A stretch of 64,000 nt of DNA from Strix aluco. Taxonomy: Eukaryota; Chordata; Aves; Strigiformes; Strigidae. A model generated the notes under the pieces. It was not told the DNA's origin, made no database searches, and was given only the letters and a program-made list of their open reading frames with translations. The translations under genes were made by a program, and so were the position numbers. The DNA lies in the NCBI RefSeq assembly GCF_031877795.1, contig NC_133971.1, forward strand, positions 66,896,463-66,960,462, written 5' to 3'. Of the stretch, positions 38,935 through 51,600 are shown in pieces (position 1 is the stretch's first letter; each line of letters opens with the position of its first letter).

Positions 38935-39965
38935 AGTGACTAAGGCTTTGAATGTGTACCAAACAGAGCATAGATGTAAGAGCTGCATGCAAGAGAAACT
39001 GGGGTTTGACAGAAGAGACTGAGACAACCTCCTGTAGAACAGCACATAATACACTGAATGGAGTATTCACTGGGTACACAGGAGATGCAAGTCCATGCTG
39101 CTTTTGTGAATAATTTCTAGACATTCATTTATGTGCTCTCATTAGAAATTTTCCAAGTAGGGGTGATACATATGTTTTGGGTCAGAATTTGATTTTTACT
39201 TAACCTAGAAGAAACATTTTTTGAGTTTTCATTTCTGCAAGAAAAGTGAAATGCAATTTCACTTTGAGTCAGCCCGGAATTTGTCCAGCAGTTTGATAAC
39301 CTAACCAAAAAATCAAATATTCAGACATGCATTCTACTAGAAAACTATTGGTCTCCAGTAGACAGAAAATAAGTGATAAAAATAACTGCTTTAAGAAAGT
39401 TTACTGAATATATACTCAGATGCCATTATGTTCCCATAAAGTATGTGATTTCTTGTTTATGTTCCCACAGAATACGTGGAACTGGGATGCTTGCTGTTCC
39501 CACCAGCACAAAGTCTCAAGTCCAGGAAGTGAACAGTTAAGCTTCTGCAAAATAAGAGTCCGAGCAGCCTTCTATGTACCATATTGACTTATGAAGTGTC
39601 TCACTCATTGTGCTCATTCTTCGTACTATAATCAAAATAAGACCTATTGTCTTCCCCCCCTTTTTTTCCCTTTTGTTGCCTTTACTTCTATCTAAACCTG
39701 ACTTCTAAAGAACACTTTCACCTCCTCTGGGCTGAGCTGATAACCTGCAAATGAGACAGCCTGTAGGGACCTATGAGCACACTGCTGGGGTTGTTTCCAC
39801 TTCCTGCTACACCCATAGAGGAAATGCAGGAGAGGAAGCTTGGGCAATTAACCTGCTCCTAGCTCCAGTCGTAGGCCAGGGTCCTCTCCCTGGGACTTGT
39901 TTTTGTGGGCCTCTCAAATGGATGCTGAAGGCTCCCGGTCCACATTCCCTTCAGCAGGCTTTTGG
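38935..39965. other. Spacer between CR1 copy 2 and the solo LTR
   Basis: AT-rich, no gene or repeat recognised. Confidence 0.65.
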
Positions 39966-39970
39966 CACAG

Positions 39971-40684
39971 TGTCCTGGTTTGAGTGAGTGGCAGGGGTTT
40001 TTGGTAGCAGGGGAGGGAGCTACAGTGGTGGCCCCCTGTGAGAAGCTTCTCAAAACTCCCCCAGCTCCAAGTTGGATCCACTTTGCACCAAGGCCAGGCC
40101 AATAGCGATAGTGGCTGCAGCTCTGCGATAACGTTATTTAAGAAGGGGAACCTGGGAGGAGTGGTAGGAGTTGTGAGGAGGAGTTGCAAGTAGAACATCT
40201 GTGTGAACACTGAGGTCAGTGGAAGAAAGGATGAGGAAGAGGGGAAGGTGAGCCGGAGGAGAGACTCCCACATATCCTGTGGTGAGACAGCTGGGCTGCC
40301 CCCCCTGCCACCCCAGGGGGTCTACGGTGGAGCAGGTACAGATTTGTGGATGGGGCAGGGTGGGGGGGCCACGCCAGAGCAGGTGACTGTGCCCAAAGAA
40401 GGCTGGAACCCTGTGGGAAGAAGGCCCTGCTGTTGTAGTTTGGTGCTGGGAGGATTGCAACATGTGGGGGTGAACCAGACACCTGTGGAAGTGACTCATG
40501 TCAGAGAGAGTTTGTGGAGGACTGTCTCCTGTGAGAGGGGGACCTTGCCAGGACAGGGGAGGAATGACAGAAGTTTCCCTCTGAGCTCAAACCACCAAGC
40601 CTTTCCCCTTCTCAGCACTGGTGGGGAAGGAGGGAATGAGTTGCTGCGTGGTGCTCAGGTGCCATCTGAGCTCATACCATGACA
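39971..40684 (+). mobile_element. Solo LTR of an endogenous retrovirus
   Basis: A 714-bp element starts TGTCCTGGTTTGAG and ends CATGACA, the TG...CA ends of a retroviral LTR. The flanks CACAG (39966-39970) and CATAG (40685-40689) look like a 5-bp target-site duplication with one mismatch. Inside is a CCAAT box (40099-40103) and a TATA-like TTATTTAAG (40134-40142), ordered as in a plus-strand U3 promoter. The GGCCAATAGCGAT to TTTAAGAAGGGG block is one I recognise from a common avian LTR family, probably of the ERVL class; I cannot assign the subfamily. No gag, pol or env sequence is nearby, so this is a solo LTR left by recombination. Confidence 0.85.
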
Positions 40685-40689
40685 CATAG

Positions 40690-43600
40690 ACAGGATGCCT
40701 GGAAGAGGAGGTGACTGTAGGTATGACTCAATGCATGCTAGAGTCACTGGGAACTGTTCCAAGTTGACTTTAATGGGAATTATGCTTGAAGACACTTGCC
40801 CAGACAGTATATCCCCAGTAAACCACCACAAGTGAATCTAGATGGGTGGGCAGGCTCCGAAACTAGCTGGTGGGCAAGTTTCCATACATGCTGAAGGCAA
40901 AAACCCATGGACAGCGGGCACGCACTGCCAGGCTCCCCCCAGCACCTTGCCGGACTTCCTTGAGGCAAGGGTCTTCCTGGGGGCTTTCGTCTGTGTCACC
41001 AGCAAATGCTGCTGTGGCAGCAGCACAGGCATGATGGGGATGCATCCTTTGCACGGGCAGTGAGGCAAGCAGCTGCTTTGCTGCCCCTTGCACAAGCATG
41101 AGGCAACCAGGCTGGAGGGTAGAAAGGACAACCTTGACCCCCTTCTCCAGCAGTGTGCCCCAACCCCTCTGTTGGAGTTATGAAGAGCTGTCAGATGAGT
41201 TAAAGTAAAGGTACTGATTAATGCTTGGTATATGTATAAGATCTTGAATTTAGCAGAACGCACACTTACAATGAAGTTACTCCCACTGCAAACAGACTCT
41301 AAAGAAAAGAAATAGGGTGTCTGTTGGTGAAATCCATGGTGGACATCCAGCTGATCTCATCCTAAAGCTACTGTAGAGCATCATGCCATCCTTTGCAAAA
41401 AGCAGAAGCTCTGCCCTTGCATGTGCTGGAAAGAGCAATATTGAGCATTCATGCAGGATGCTGAGAGGCTTTCTAAGCTACCAGGAGGACCAGAGCAGCA
41501 TAAGGAGCTGAAGGATGAAAAGAGAAAAATACACAAGCTCCAAAGCTTGCCTGGTACCCCTTGCATGCAGCTGTGGTGCTCTGACAGCCTGCGGGAGACC
41601 CAGCAGTGGCTCAGGGATGGAGCAGAGGGACGAGGGGTCTGCCTCAACCCCAGCTGCCACCCACAGAGCTGGGACCTTCTGCAAATAGGGCTCTATTCCC
41701 ATCATGTTGAGCCCTTGCTCACTTTGTGTCCTCACTTGACACAAACTCTTTACAGCCACTTTCCATAATCTGCTGTAAATATATTGGCAGCAAGTCAACT
41801 TGGAGCTCTTTAAGTAGTGTGCAACACCAGGCTGGCCAAGCCTGAATATTCTAGGGTGGCTGGCACTGATCAGAGACCCTGGGCAGGACTCAGTGCAAGG
41901 GCTGATGGTGTGGGGTACCCAGCCCTCTCAGTGAGGCTGACATTGGCCCCACGTGGCTGACCCTGGCTCAGCTCCATGTCACCCACAGCCCTTGGGTCAG
42001 CAGGCACACCTGTGTGCCCAGGTCCCCGAGCCAGCCCGTCCCCAGCACTGCCAGCTGCTGCAGGCTGTGTCCAAAAACTGTTTGCACCACTGTCCTATTT
42101 AGCAATGCTTCACAGCCACAAGTCTGGCTGCAGTATACACATGGTGACACATCCCCCTGAACATATTTCAAAGTGGGAGGGAGGATTTGGGACTTTTTTA
42201 AAAAAAAAAACTTTTTACTTTCTGTCTGCAAAGTGAGAGGATCTCAGTGAAATCTAGGCAGCAAGTGTATCTCACCTGGAAATATCAGGTTACACTCTGG
42301 GTTTTCATGGATGCTTCTTGAAATGCAAGTTTTTGAAATACAAGCTATGGGAGGTGTTGTTTACAACCAAGGCAAAGGAAATCACAAAGCAAGATAAAAC
42401 TGATAGGAGATACAGTTACCTTCATGAAAGCAAATTTGTCAAGGAGAGGAGGCAAGTTTGTGTCCTGACACTTCTAATACAAGCAGAAAATGATTGGAAA
42501 ATATTTACTATGCATCTCTGGCTCAAATGCCCTCTGGACACCAATAAGTGTGAACATGTATATGTGCTTTACTGCTGAGGCATTTGGCCATCATGGCTCA
42601 GACCCATTTGAAGGGAAACTTCCTCAGGAAGAGCAGCCAGGGGTGCAATAACTGCATCAAGGGGGAGAAACTGGAAGCTCTCCATAAAGCTTGCTTCAGC
42701 TTACCACTTGTTCCAAGACACTGGCCCGATGACTGATTGTGGGAAAGCTGAGGACGCATGGTCCCAATGGAGCTGCCACTGACTCCCTGGCTGAGGGACA
42801 GAAAAAATAACTGAGCTACTCGTCTGACTTTGTCCTAATACATATTTATGCTCAGCTTTGGGGTTGGGAGTCAGCTAAACAATTGCAGACCTTGTTTACG
42901 CATTATTCTGTTCATGTGACTGCCTGGATCCAGCCCATTTATTCTTGCAAATAAAGGAACCACACGGGTCTCACTGTGGTGTCTGCCACTGAGGTACATG
43001 CTTTCCAGTGAAAAAGGCTGTGCTGCTGCTGCTGCATGGAAAGGGGGGCTCAGCAGGGCTAGCTTTGGAGAAGCTCACCTGGGGCAATAGAGCAGGTCTG
43101 CACTCCCCGGCAGCCTGGGCACTCAGAGAACTCAGTGTGGAAACACGCTCCTACTTGTCCCACAGAAAATCCCAGCAGGAAGCAGGAAAAAGGAGGGAGC
43201 CTCCTCCAGAGTATCACTTTCCACATCCCACACTTTTTCACCTCTGACCCAAAGATGGGTTGGCGCTGACACAACAGCGAGACAGAAAAGCCAGTTCAAC
43301 ATTACACCAGAAATCCTTCCTTTGGCGCCTGCTCCTGCATGCTTACAACTTGCAGAGCATCAGCTTTATGTCTGTGCACCACTTTAATAGCAATTAAACA
43401 ATTTCTGTAAGAGTTTAAGCAGATAGACTTCTACTGGCCACCTGAACAGAGTACATCTCACTTTTAAGACACAATCATTTATTTTCTTATAAGCCTCACA
43501 GCCTCAGCATTACAATATTACTAATATTCCCACATAGGCTCAAGCTGTATAAAGTAGGATGTAGAAAGCATAGGCCAGAACTGCAAAGAAATATGCTTTC

Positions 43601-45540
43601 TGACACTCCTGCCAGCAGGGATTTTCTCACGTGCCTGCCAGCACACAAGTGCTGTCACATCATACTTCTATATGTACCATTGTCGCTCTTAGGATTATGA
43701 GCAGGGAGAGAAAAAAGACCCTAAACAGTGCTGGAGATCTGGAAATCAAAGCTGCGGAGTTTCCAGCATGACATGCTACTCTAGAAACGTGAAAGACTTT
43801 CTGATAACAGGGAAATGGGGCCATATTTGGAAATATGGGAGTGAGGGTTCATACAAGGATACGGTCTGGACTCCTATAGCTTACTGCAGACAAATCCGTA
43901 GACATGCAGCAGCAGTGAGCAAAATGCAGTAACCTGTCACAGAGGAAAAACATTAAATCCATGATTTTGCTGTGGTTTCGTTCTCCCCTATAGATATGTT
44001 CTTCACTGAGCTGAGTGAATTGCATTTTACTGTCAGTAAAGTGTGTTGTAAGTTTAGCAGTTTGTCCTGTTCATGAATTGGATTTATCTTGCAACACCTT
44101 AGTAATTCAGAAGTATTTGGCAAAGGGTTCATGTCACCAAACCTTAGCTTTTCATTGGCTCACGGATTATTTACATCAACTATTGTCTATAGCAAATAGT
44201 GACGTCAGACACATGGACTGTCTCTGTTCTGTGATTATGTGCTTGCTAATTTTTTAAGAGGAACACCATAGAGAATAATGCAGCACCTGACCAAGGATTC
44301 ACAGACTCAAGGAGAGCACTGCAAGAGTCATATCCAACTGGCTGACATTTGAGAACTACAGATATTTTTGTGAACTGTGTCAAAATACTTATGGACAAAT
44401 AATATGTCTGTGAGTTTATTCACAAAAATATTTAGAAATCACTTTCTGTGATTGGGTCAGTTTTATCATGGCTGTTGAAAAAGTGAATAATCTGAGCTCA
44501 TTTGTCACCAATTACCTATAAATAAGTGTAGATCAGTACAACTGAGTCTAGGAGTCTAGTGTTGTAATGAGCCAAATCAAAACTGCTGTAACAGACCAGT
44601 ATGGTTCAAGAAGGCAATATGTTTTCCCACAAAAGGCGATGTACAGAGCAGCTTTTTGACCGCATCTTGGGAACACTCAGTCTATAGCATGTAACACAAA
44701 CATCACTGCACTGTGTGGGACTGACAGCATCCATGAAAATTTTGAAGTGTTTCAGAGTAAGGCATGCCTTTCTTCATTGTGCAAGAGGGGAAAGAGAAAG
44801 AAAGGTGGAGTCAGGGAGTTACCAAAACTCTGTCTGCATTTGCAGGGGCTCTGCCAAGTAAAGTGGGCTCTGGAGCCAGACAAGCATTGGCAGGAGTCAG
44901 CATAAGGGGACAATGGCGAGGCAGGGAGGAGAAAGCCCTGACCAAAACAGCATGAATATGGGTTTCATGTGAGGCCAAGATGTCTTTAATCAGGCGGGAA
45001 TGCTGAGGGCACAAACGGCTTTTAACGGCCTCCACACACGCAGTCCCACGCACTGGCTTGCAGCAGGAGGCAGGAGCGAGGCGTAGCGCTCTCTGCACAT
45101 CTGCAGGCCAGGCAGGCACTGCAGGCCCCTCACCAGAAACACTTCCCAGTCACTCAGTGGGCAAGAGCAGCGTATGCCAGGAGAAGTGTGCGCTTCACAG
45201 GTATACACACCTGAAATCATTTTTCAAATGCTTGGCCAGCTGCTTCTATCAGCAGGCCCACCTTAATGTACTTAGGGACACTGAGGGCTGATTTGTGTTT
45301 CTCTGGCCTTAAATCTGTCCTTACAAGCCAGGTGGGAACCAAGACGTGAAAGGGTGAATTAACTCATGGCAGCCCCAGGAAATTGGTAACAGAGCATGTG
45401 ATCTAATGACGCTTTCCACCTCTGTCCATTCTAAGTGACTATCAGGCAGCTTAGTCTCCCCTGAAGAACAAGGCCTAGAAGCAAGCATGGCCTGAGAGCA
45501 CCCACAGAACAGGAAGGAATCACGGGGTAATTTACATTCA
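40690..45540. other. Intergenic, no gene seen
   Basis: Short frames (at most about 141 codons, 40838-41263 minus) overlap each other and lack known domains. A GCT-triplet run of four units lies near 43.02 kb. Nothing else is recognised. Confidence 0.65.
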
Positions 45541-46165
45541 AAAAGATAACTGGAAGCCATCCAGTCCACCCTCCTGCTCCAAACAGGGCTAACTCCAAAG
45601 TGAGACCAGGACCGTTTTCTGTCAAGCTTTGAGTATTTCCAGGGATGGGGATGACCAGCCTACCCCAGTGTTCAACCCCCTCAGGGAGAAAACGTTTTTC
45701 TTCATATCTTGTTCCAATTTTCCTTGATGAAATTTGCGGCAGTTTGCCTGTTATCCTCTTGAGCTGTGCATGGCCCAGAAGAGGTTGGCTCCCATCTTTA
45801 CTACAGCTATCCGTTATGGAGTTGATGACAGCAATAGATCAAATGCTCCAGCCCCCTCAATGCCTGGACTCACTCCAAGCTATCGGTATCTTTCATGCGC
45901 TGGACACAGGACTCCAGCTGCAGCTTCACCAGTGCTGAGGACAGAGAAAAAAATTATATCCCTTGACACAGATCAGTGGTAAATTTTGCTGGCACACTCA
46001 ACGTGCTGGCCACCATGACCCTCACCACCTTATCTGCACAGATGCCGCTTTGGCTGGGCAGCCCCCAGCCCATACTGTTGTATGGGGTTATTCCATCCTA
46101 AATGACAGATTTTACATTTATTGCCATCAGGGGGTTCCCATTAGCTCTAGCTTGGTGAGGAGACA
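45541..46165 (-). mobile_element. Old CR1 LINE fragment, antisense
   Basis: Decayed CR1 seen in reverse: ATCCAGTCCACCCTCCTGCT near 45,560, then GGCTAACTCCAA, a degenerate TTCAACCCCCTCAGGGAGAA block, GAAGAGGTTGGCTCCCATC near 45,778, and finally GGCAGCCCCCAGCCCATACTG followed by GGGGTTATTCCATCCTAAATG (about 46,059-46,104). These follow the order of the CR1 3' end read antisense. The tail repeats are lost and several indels break the frame. The right border is uncertain and may run up to 100 bp further. Confidence 0.8.
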
Positions 46166-47593
46166 CTGACAGCACTGCCCTTCTAGGTAAAGACCGCTGC
46201 TCAACAGTCTACCCTCAGACTCTGTCTGGATGCTCTCAGCCCAGCATCCCACATGTTGCTAAGACTGGGACAAATGGCCAAATCCTTGGATGGTGGAAAT
46301 CAGACCAGCTACACTTATCCCATTGACTTCGTATGTCACTTCAATACACAATACCTGCCAACTAGCTCCTCCTTCAAAGGCAAAGGAAAGGGGAATTTTT
46401 GCATAGTAAATTACTTTTTTCACAAGAAATGTTTTGTGGAGTCTTCTTCTAAACATGGGGAGTGGGTGTTCCCAAGTGAACATTTTTGGACCCATTTCTG
46501 GTAAGTTCACAATGCTTTCAACTTTCATTGTTAGTGGGTTTATTATTTATCCATTTTTTACTAGTAAATGATTCCTAGAAAATATTTGTTGTCAGTTTTA
46601 TAAATTAACTTCATACTCTCTGAGGATTTTCACCACACACAGAATTAAAATCTTCCTTTAAAATTTCTCCCTCATAAAATGCAAATTAGTTGTTCACTGC
46701 TCTTCTTTCCCTCAAGGCACAGCATCCCAAAAGCAGAAGTGGGTTTTTGCTGGCTGATATCCTTCAGTGTTGCAGAGTTAGTTTTATCATCTTTCATTTT
46801 TTAGCAGTTAGTTTCTGTTTAGCTGGGCCCTCATGATTTCAATTTTTTTTTACAATGAAATTTTAAAGAAATATTATAGATACTGAGGCCCGCAATGTAA
46901 GGGACAGATGTTCTGGATCTAAATTTGACTTTCTTGCTAAGGTGAAGTGTACTATAAACAAAATGAGTTTCTAACTACACCCAATAGCCAATTCTTTTTT
47001 CCCAAAAAACTAGTTTAAAACCTTAAAATGTTATGCACCTCAACATGTCAAAAGACAGAACATGAAGTTATTTTACTCATTTCTCCTTCCTTAAGATGAA
47101 ATATTGAATGAGGCCCATCCTTAACATAGCTGCAGACCCGCCAATCTCTTCTTTAACACAAAAATTTTAATTCTTTTTCACAGAGGGTATCAGGCTCTGC
47201 AAGCATGCTTTTGCTCTGAAATGCTGTCTCCAGTTTAGCTGTTGCAAGGCTTCAAACCCAGGGATGAAAAAATTACAATGAGCTCCAGATCTTGACCTGC
47301 AGGCAACATCCACTAAGCAGCCAGACTTGTAAGAACGGTCATCTTGCCTTTGGCTTCAGCTTAGCCTAAAGAGAATACAGCCAGTGTTTTTGGCCCACAG
47401 AACTCCATTTCTGCAGAAAAGGTTATGGTGACCCAGGGATTTGTCAGGAATTCTCAGAAAGCCAAAGTCAACCTGGACGCAGAAGCTCTCTTCACAGTGT
47501 CCACACTCTTTGGGCAAGCCAGATACAAGTGTCATTCACTAAAGTTCTCTTCCAAGACACTAGAGAAAGATATCGTATCCAGTCTTTCACAGG

Positions 47594-47619
47594 AAAAAAA
47601 AAAAAAAAAAAAAAAAAAA
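47594..47619 (+). repeat. Poly(A) tract, 26 A
   Basis: The longest homopolymer in the window, followed by CAAACACAG. The 200 bp upstream has a short open frame of no recognised family. A retrocopy tail is possible, but I see neither a source gene nor clear flanking duplications. Confidence 0.75.
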
Positions 47620-48647
47620 CAAACACAGAAATAACCTTAGGAAAACACAATGGTGGAATTAAAATTATCTACGTTTTACTGAGACTTGCCAGGATGTTGC
47701 CCCCTTGCCAGGTCCCGTAAAGCCTTTGGAGAACAAAGTCCTTTCTGTGTGGGTAAAATATCCCTCTGTACACAGCTAATAAGTAACACAGGGCCAGATT
47801 CTGGGCAGAGGACAAATAATAATAATCAACTCTGTGAGTCTTTCCAGCATGACCCAATTTAAAGAGATCTAAACAAAGGAGCATCACCTCGCAGATGAGT
47901 GGCTCACTCCAGCTGTCGGGCTCTACTGGACACCCTTGGCATCCATCACAGCCTGTGGTCATCCTCAGCCCTCAGACCTTGCGCCACATGCAGCACATGG
48001 GGCAGGTCTGCATGAGACTTTTCTTTGTGAAGAGTAAACAGTCCCTAAGCTTATAGATAAATAACTTCCCAAACTCACTGGTTGTTTTGTCTTGCAGGGG
48101 TCACATCATTAAAGAGCTTGAAAGCTTTAAACTGTGAGCTGCAGTCACACACACACAATGGTTACGTCTCAGTTTTATGCCTCTTCCCTGTTTCATTTTT
48201 AATTTTGGCTGCATTACTGCCATGCCAGCAAAACATGCCTTTGTCTTTTTCAGCCTGAATGACTGTGTGTGTGGGTGAGTGTGCATAGTTGGAGAGACAA
48301 CCCACATGCTTACAAGATAGATACATACACTTGTTGGTTAATCATCCTTGCTGAGGGGAGAGAGAGAGGACAGCAGCTGAGGTAACCATGCAGGAATGCA
48401 GAGTACCAGCACTGGTGCCACACTGAGTTTCAGCCCCCCATGCATGCTTGAAAAAATTGTAAGAACACACAGTGCAATCCTCATTAAGGTAGAAAGGGCA
48501 GACTGTACCTCTTGGAAGAGCAGTGTTCCTTTTCCTACAAAAAAGTGTGTACGGGTCCAGCTGTAAAATCAGAAACCCATTTCCCTATTTCCTGTTTCAC
48601 ACATTGTGTAGAAAAAATAGCTGGTACCAATGAAGGTGGGTTTTCTT

Positions 48648-48687
48648 GTTCTGCTTTGTTTTTTGCATTGTTCTGCTTTGTTTTTTG
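48648..48687 (+). repeat. Two-copy tandem duplication
   Basis: GTTCTGCTTTGTTTTTTG occurs at about 48648-48665 and again at about 48670-48687, separated by CATT, giving a period of 22 bp. The copies are identical, so it is a recent local duplication. Confidence 0.75.
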
Positions 48688-51600
48688 AAGAGAACTGCAC
48701 ACAGTGCTTCCATAGGGGAATCTAATACTTCAGCATTAAGACTTAGGTATTGCCTCTAATTAAAAGAACATCACAAAAGTAAACACAGAAACACTTTGCA
48801 GGAGGAACAGAAGCTAAGTAAAGCTGAAGACAACTAAACCATAAGGTAACATATTGTGAGAGGTGTTTTTATCCTACCCAATAAACAAGGACATATCTTG
48901 GCTACACCATGCCCATACCTTGCAAAATGGTATACAGCTAAGCATAGGTACTGGGTGTTTCAGATCCTTCAGCAACATGGACTGCACGGGCATGTTGCTT
49001 ATAATGCAATCTGGAGGTCACAGTTCTCATTATCATACAAATAGCAGGGAAAGTCAAGGATGGGATAAATCTTGCAGGACTCTGAAGCATCCATGCAGCC
49101 TTGCAAGGAAAACAGTTGCAAGATGCCAAATTTAGCTCTCACCTCATCCATTCAATTGGACAGAGCTACCACCAAGGTAGTTTGGCCTAATGTTTACAGT
49201 TTCCTGTTAAAGTTAAGCACAGCATTGCTCCTTTTTCAGCAGCAACACACTCTGTGAATTACGTAAGGGTGGCAGTTTGCAAACCTCCTTTCAGTGGCTG
49301 CTTTCTCTCTGAGTTTTCACTCTGTAACAATATCCTGCTATATAATATATCCTGCATTAATAAACAGAGGCCCCATGATTCCTTCAGCTTCTCCAAAATT
49401 TAATATTTTTCCAGTGTCATTGCACGTTCCTGATAATGAGCAGCACTATCTGCAGAGGGAAGGTTCTTCTAATCTGTGCTGGATTTTCTGCTCCTCTCAG
49501 GATGATGCAAAAGTCAGTGGTTTCAATGTCCAAACCTGTTCTGCTAATACCTGAAAATAATGGTCAAGCAATGAAATCTCCCTGGAGAAAGGGCAGGAAT
49601 GTTTCTGTTTGAGGGAATTTGTGACAACAAAAGACTGACGCTTCTCACCAAAAGGGCCAACTTAGAGTTAACTCTTGTCCAGTTTCATCCACATGTCTCT
49701 TCAAGCCACATAGCGATGACTAATACGACTAGTGTTTATGTACATGTAAAGTGATAGGGCCCAAAATAACTTTGCCTCTGTTGTATGATTTGGGAGGGAG
49801 GAAAAAAGCCTTCAGGTTTACTCAGCTTTATTTGATGTAATTTTGTCAGCTGTTGGCTCCTCAGCTTGGGACTCCTGAATACTCAGGGTGCCCTGCTTAC
49901 TTACCAATACCTGAGCTGTATAAAATAATACTGTCTTAGCCAAACACCTAAAGATGAAAGCATTGCTTGGGAACAAATAGAGATGGTACTCTGCTGCAGG
50001 TAACCCTTAATTCTGTTTTCAGGCAATGGCTGCCTTTCTGTATCTTTGTTCAGGCCCACAGGTTCAGTTCAGAATTCAGGAAACAGGTTGCAGCATTTGC
50101 CTTTATAGTCTCCCTGAGGTCAGCTCAGTCTTATCACTATCAGAGGTCCTAATGCTTTTCTGTATGTAACCATACTGAGACAGTTCACTAGGCAAAGTAG
50201 GCTGAGAGCCAGTCTGGTTGGCCACCTTGCCAAGGTGTAAAGCCTATATCCCTGGAGCTCTTCAGCCCATATAAGTTAGAACAAGCCTCCAGCTGATGAA
50301 ATTAGATGACACTGGAAAGCACCTGGACTGGCACCTGCACCTCAAGAACTGACATCTCTTATTTTTGTTCTATTTCCAAATTGCAAGGAATTTATACCTC
50401 TTCTTTGAACACATCCGCATCCTGGTCATAGTATACAGCTTTTCACAGAGAGCTGTCCCTGCACAATCATACCAGAAATAACCTCTTTCTGACCTATATG
50501 TAGAACTTCACTTCCAGTGTCTCTGAAGAGTTGCTGTTTATAATTTCTACATTCATCAAAGATGTTCCTCTGAATAAAGTTTATTTGTCTCTGTTCCTGT
50601 ATTTTAAGACACAATAAAGTGTGTCTGCATTAATGAGATACCACCAAACCTTATTATTAATTTTTGGCAGTAATGAGGCTGTTATGGTTGCCTTTTTTTA
50701 CTTCAGTGGCAACAGGAATTAAATAATTATCAAATTACTACTATCAAATGCATATATTGAACTGAAATAATTTTTCCTTAGTAAGCAGTACAGCTCTCCC
50801 TGACTTATAAAATATGGCTTAATCAGAATAAAAGGCCTTCCTTCCAGAGAAAATTAACAGTGAAGGCTTGCGGTCCCCTCATGGAAAAAGCATACTCATA
50901 GGTGTGATCATTGAACCCTTGCAATGGTATCGCTGCCTTTAAAAGGAAACAGAATACATAGCTTCCCCTTCCACTTTTCTAATGAAGAGAGGATATATGG
51001 AAGCAGACTGCAGGGAGCTGAACAGCTCCTTTCTTAGATATCTTTTTTTACTTCACCTCTAAACTTCTGGGAACTCTCTTCTTTTGTATATCTGGGTGGG
51101 TACAGTGCTTCTTCATGGACCTTTCTGATATTCTTTTGACGTGCCTGCGCACTTACCATGTGCCTGCTGCCAGTAACTGAATCTTAAGCATTCAGCCTCT
51201 AAGCAGGATATGTTGAAAATATATACTGGTGCCACAGTGCTAGGCACAGAAAGTCACAGGACTTGCAAGCTTCTTACAGGTATCACATAGAGGAAGGATC
51301 CCTATGTGCTTGTCCTTTCCTAGTACCCTTCTCTAGACATGTGCTCTTGGCTACTGACAGAAAAAAATATTAGGCTGGATGGACCTTTATTCTGACTCTG
51401 TATGGTTATGTATTTTTCTGAACTTTGTCCAGAAATCAAGCTACATTGCTCACTGTTCACATATGTGAATGCTGTAAAACATATTTTTGAATGATCGTGT
51501 ATTGCTACAACATTATCTGATAGGAAGAAAACACTGATAGCATCTAAATGAAACCACAAAAGTCAAGTGACAAAGATGTGTTATATTATCTAATCCATTC

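Noticed and set aside
40203..40682. A 159-codon plus-strand frame
   Set aside because: It lies entirely inside the solo LTR, which carries no viral gene; the frame is incidental.
48143..48273. CA run and GT run 110 bp apart as a possible hairpin
   Set aside because: Only about 10 bp of simple repeat can pair and the flanks do not extend it; chance between two microsatellite stubs.
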